Shown here: positions 43,081 to 43,163 of the stretch, one piece after another | How the letters are laid out: each line of letters begins with the position of its first letter | Numbering within the stretch: position 1 is the stretch's first letter | Origin: CAYTKU01 sp964550845 | GTDB lineage: Bacteria; Patescibacteriota; Patescibacteriia; Magasanikbacterales; UBA922 | Direction of reading: 5' to 3' | NCBI GenBank assembly: GCA_964550845.1 | Contig: CAZKAD010000004.1 | Location: 1 to 43,163, forward strand | DNA length: 43,163 nucleotides | Position numbers and translations under genes: made by a program | Notes under the pieces: generated by a model | The model's input: the letters and a program-made list of their open reading frames with translations, nothing else | Told to the model about the DNA's origin: nothing | The model's database searches: none

Positions 43081-43107
43081 AAAAACAGCTGTCAAAAGCT
43101 GTTTTTT
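43081..43107 (-). terminator. Terminator after tRNA-Val
   Basis: AACAGCT and AGCTGTT arms with a 6-nt loop. On the minus strand it is followed by TTTCG, preceded by a run of A; on the plus strand by TTTTTTT, so it may stop transcription either way. Confidence 0.7.
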
Positions 43108-43109
43108 TG

Positions 43110-43163
43110 TGGACCCAGGAGGATTTGAACCTCCGACCCTCTGCATGTCATGCAGATGCTCTA
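43110..43163 (-). tRNA. tRNA-Val (GAC), 3' part only
   Basis: On the minus strand the anticodon stem TCTGC/GCAGA encloses ATGACAT (anticodon GAC, Val). It is followed by the variable loop, a T-arm GGAGG/CCTCC with loop TTCAAAT, the acceptor strand TGGGTCC and discriminator A. CCA is not encoded. The 5' part lies beyond the window. Confidence 0.92.

Noticed and set aside
1..43163. Alternative genetic code with TGA as glycine or tryptophan
   Set aside because: Rel, Res, the HTH gene and the 57-residue gene all end in TGA at the expected family length, and their tryptophans are TGG.
1..43163. CRISPR array or classical insertion sequence
   Set aside because: No regularly spaced direct repeats and no transposase-like gene were seen; the only recombinase is the serine type at the tRNA.

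Overview
The window looks like a chromosomal segment of a Patescibacteria/CPR bacterium, probably in the Parcubacteria/Magasanikbacteria range. This is an inference from several signs: AT-rich DNA, very tight gene packing, starts mostly without Shine-Dalgarno sequences, the CPR-type T4SS-pilin N-terminal module on giant surface proteins, and small proteins typical of that group. TGA is used as a stop (for example at the ends of the Rel and Res genes), so the code is the standard bacterial one. Almost every gene is on the minus strand.

Region 1 (about 1-11,120) is an accessory element lying against the 3' end of a tRNA-Asp(GTC) gene. Read in the minus direction it holds: a small hypothetical protein; a further hypothetical plus an XRE repressor and an ImmA-type protease; a small protein plus a filamentous-phage-like replication protein with a DnaA box and inverted repeats upstream; and one long operon of two tiny proteins, a PD-(D/E)XK nuclease, a HTH protein, type III Mod, type III Res and a serine recombinase. 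The recombinase reading frame runs into the tRNA. Two runs of ten N are scaffold gaps inside Mod and Res. Reading across them shows both genes are probably intact. The right edge is a palindrome-rich, tRNA-T-arm-bearing structured locus (about 10,909-11,122).

Region 2 (11,150-26,990) is core housekeeping: an ABC-F ATPase; a short Rel/SpoT (p)ppGpp enzyme; ParB and ParA; tRNA-Leu(CAA); an operon nrdR-pyk-scpA-scpB-D-Ala-D-Ala carboxypeptidase; ftsZ with its own promoter; and an operon of three membrane-anchored proteins with Ca-binding-type (TSP3-like) repeats followed by ybeY, dgkA and ftsA.

Region 3 (27,000-40,105) is a two-gene surface locus. A 705-residue and a 3,633-residue protein share an N-terminal pilin-like membrane module. 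They carry Ig-like domains, and the giant adds IPT/TIG domains, about eleven CGNG..GE.CD cysteine repeats, a PsbP-like segment and a pseudopilin-like segment. This is the most unusual content of the window and may be an attachment or surface machine.

Region 4 (40,130-43,163) is rpsU, yqeY, hisS, lepB and a partial tRNA-Val(GAC). The promoter before rpsU appears to feed rpsU-yqeY and, with only 25 and 8 bases between genes, possibly the two surface genes as well.

All domain calls come from reading motifs by eye. No database search was run.
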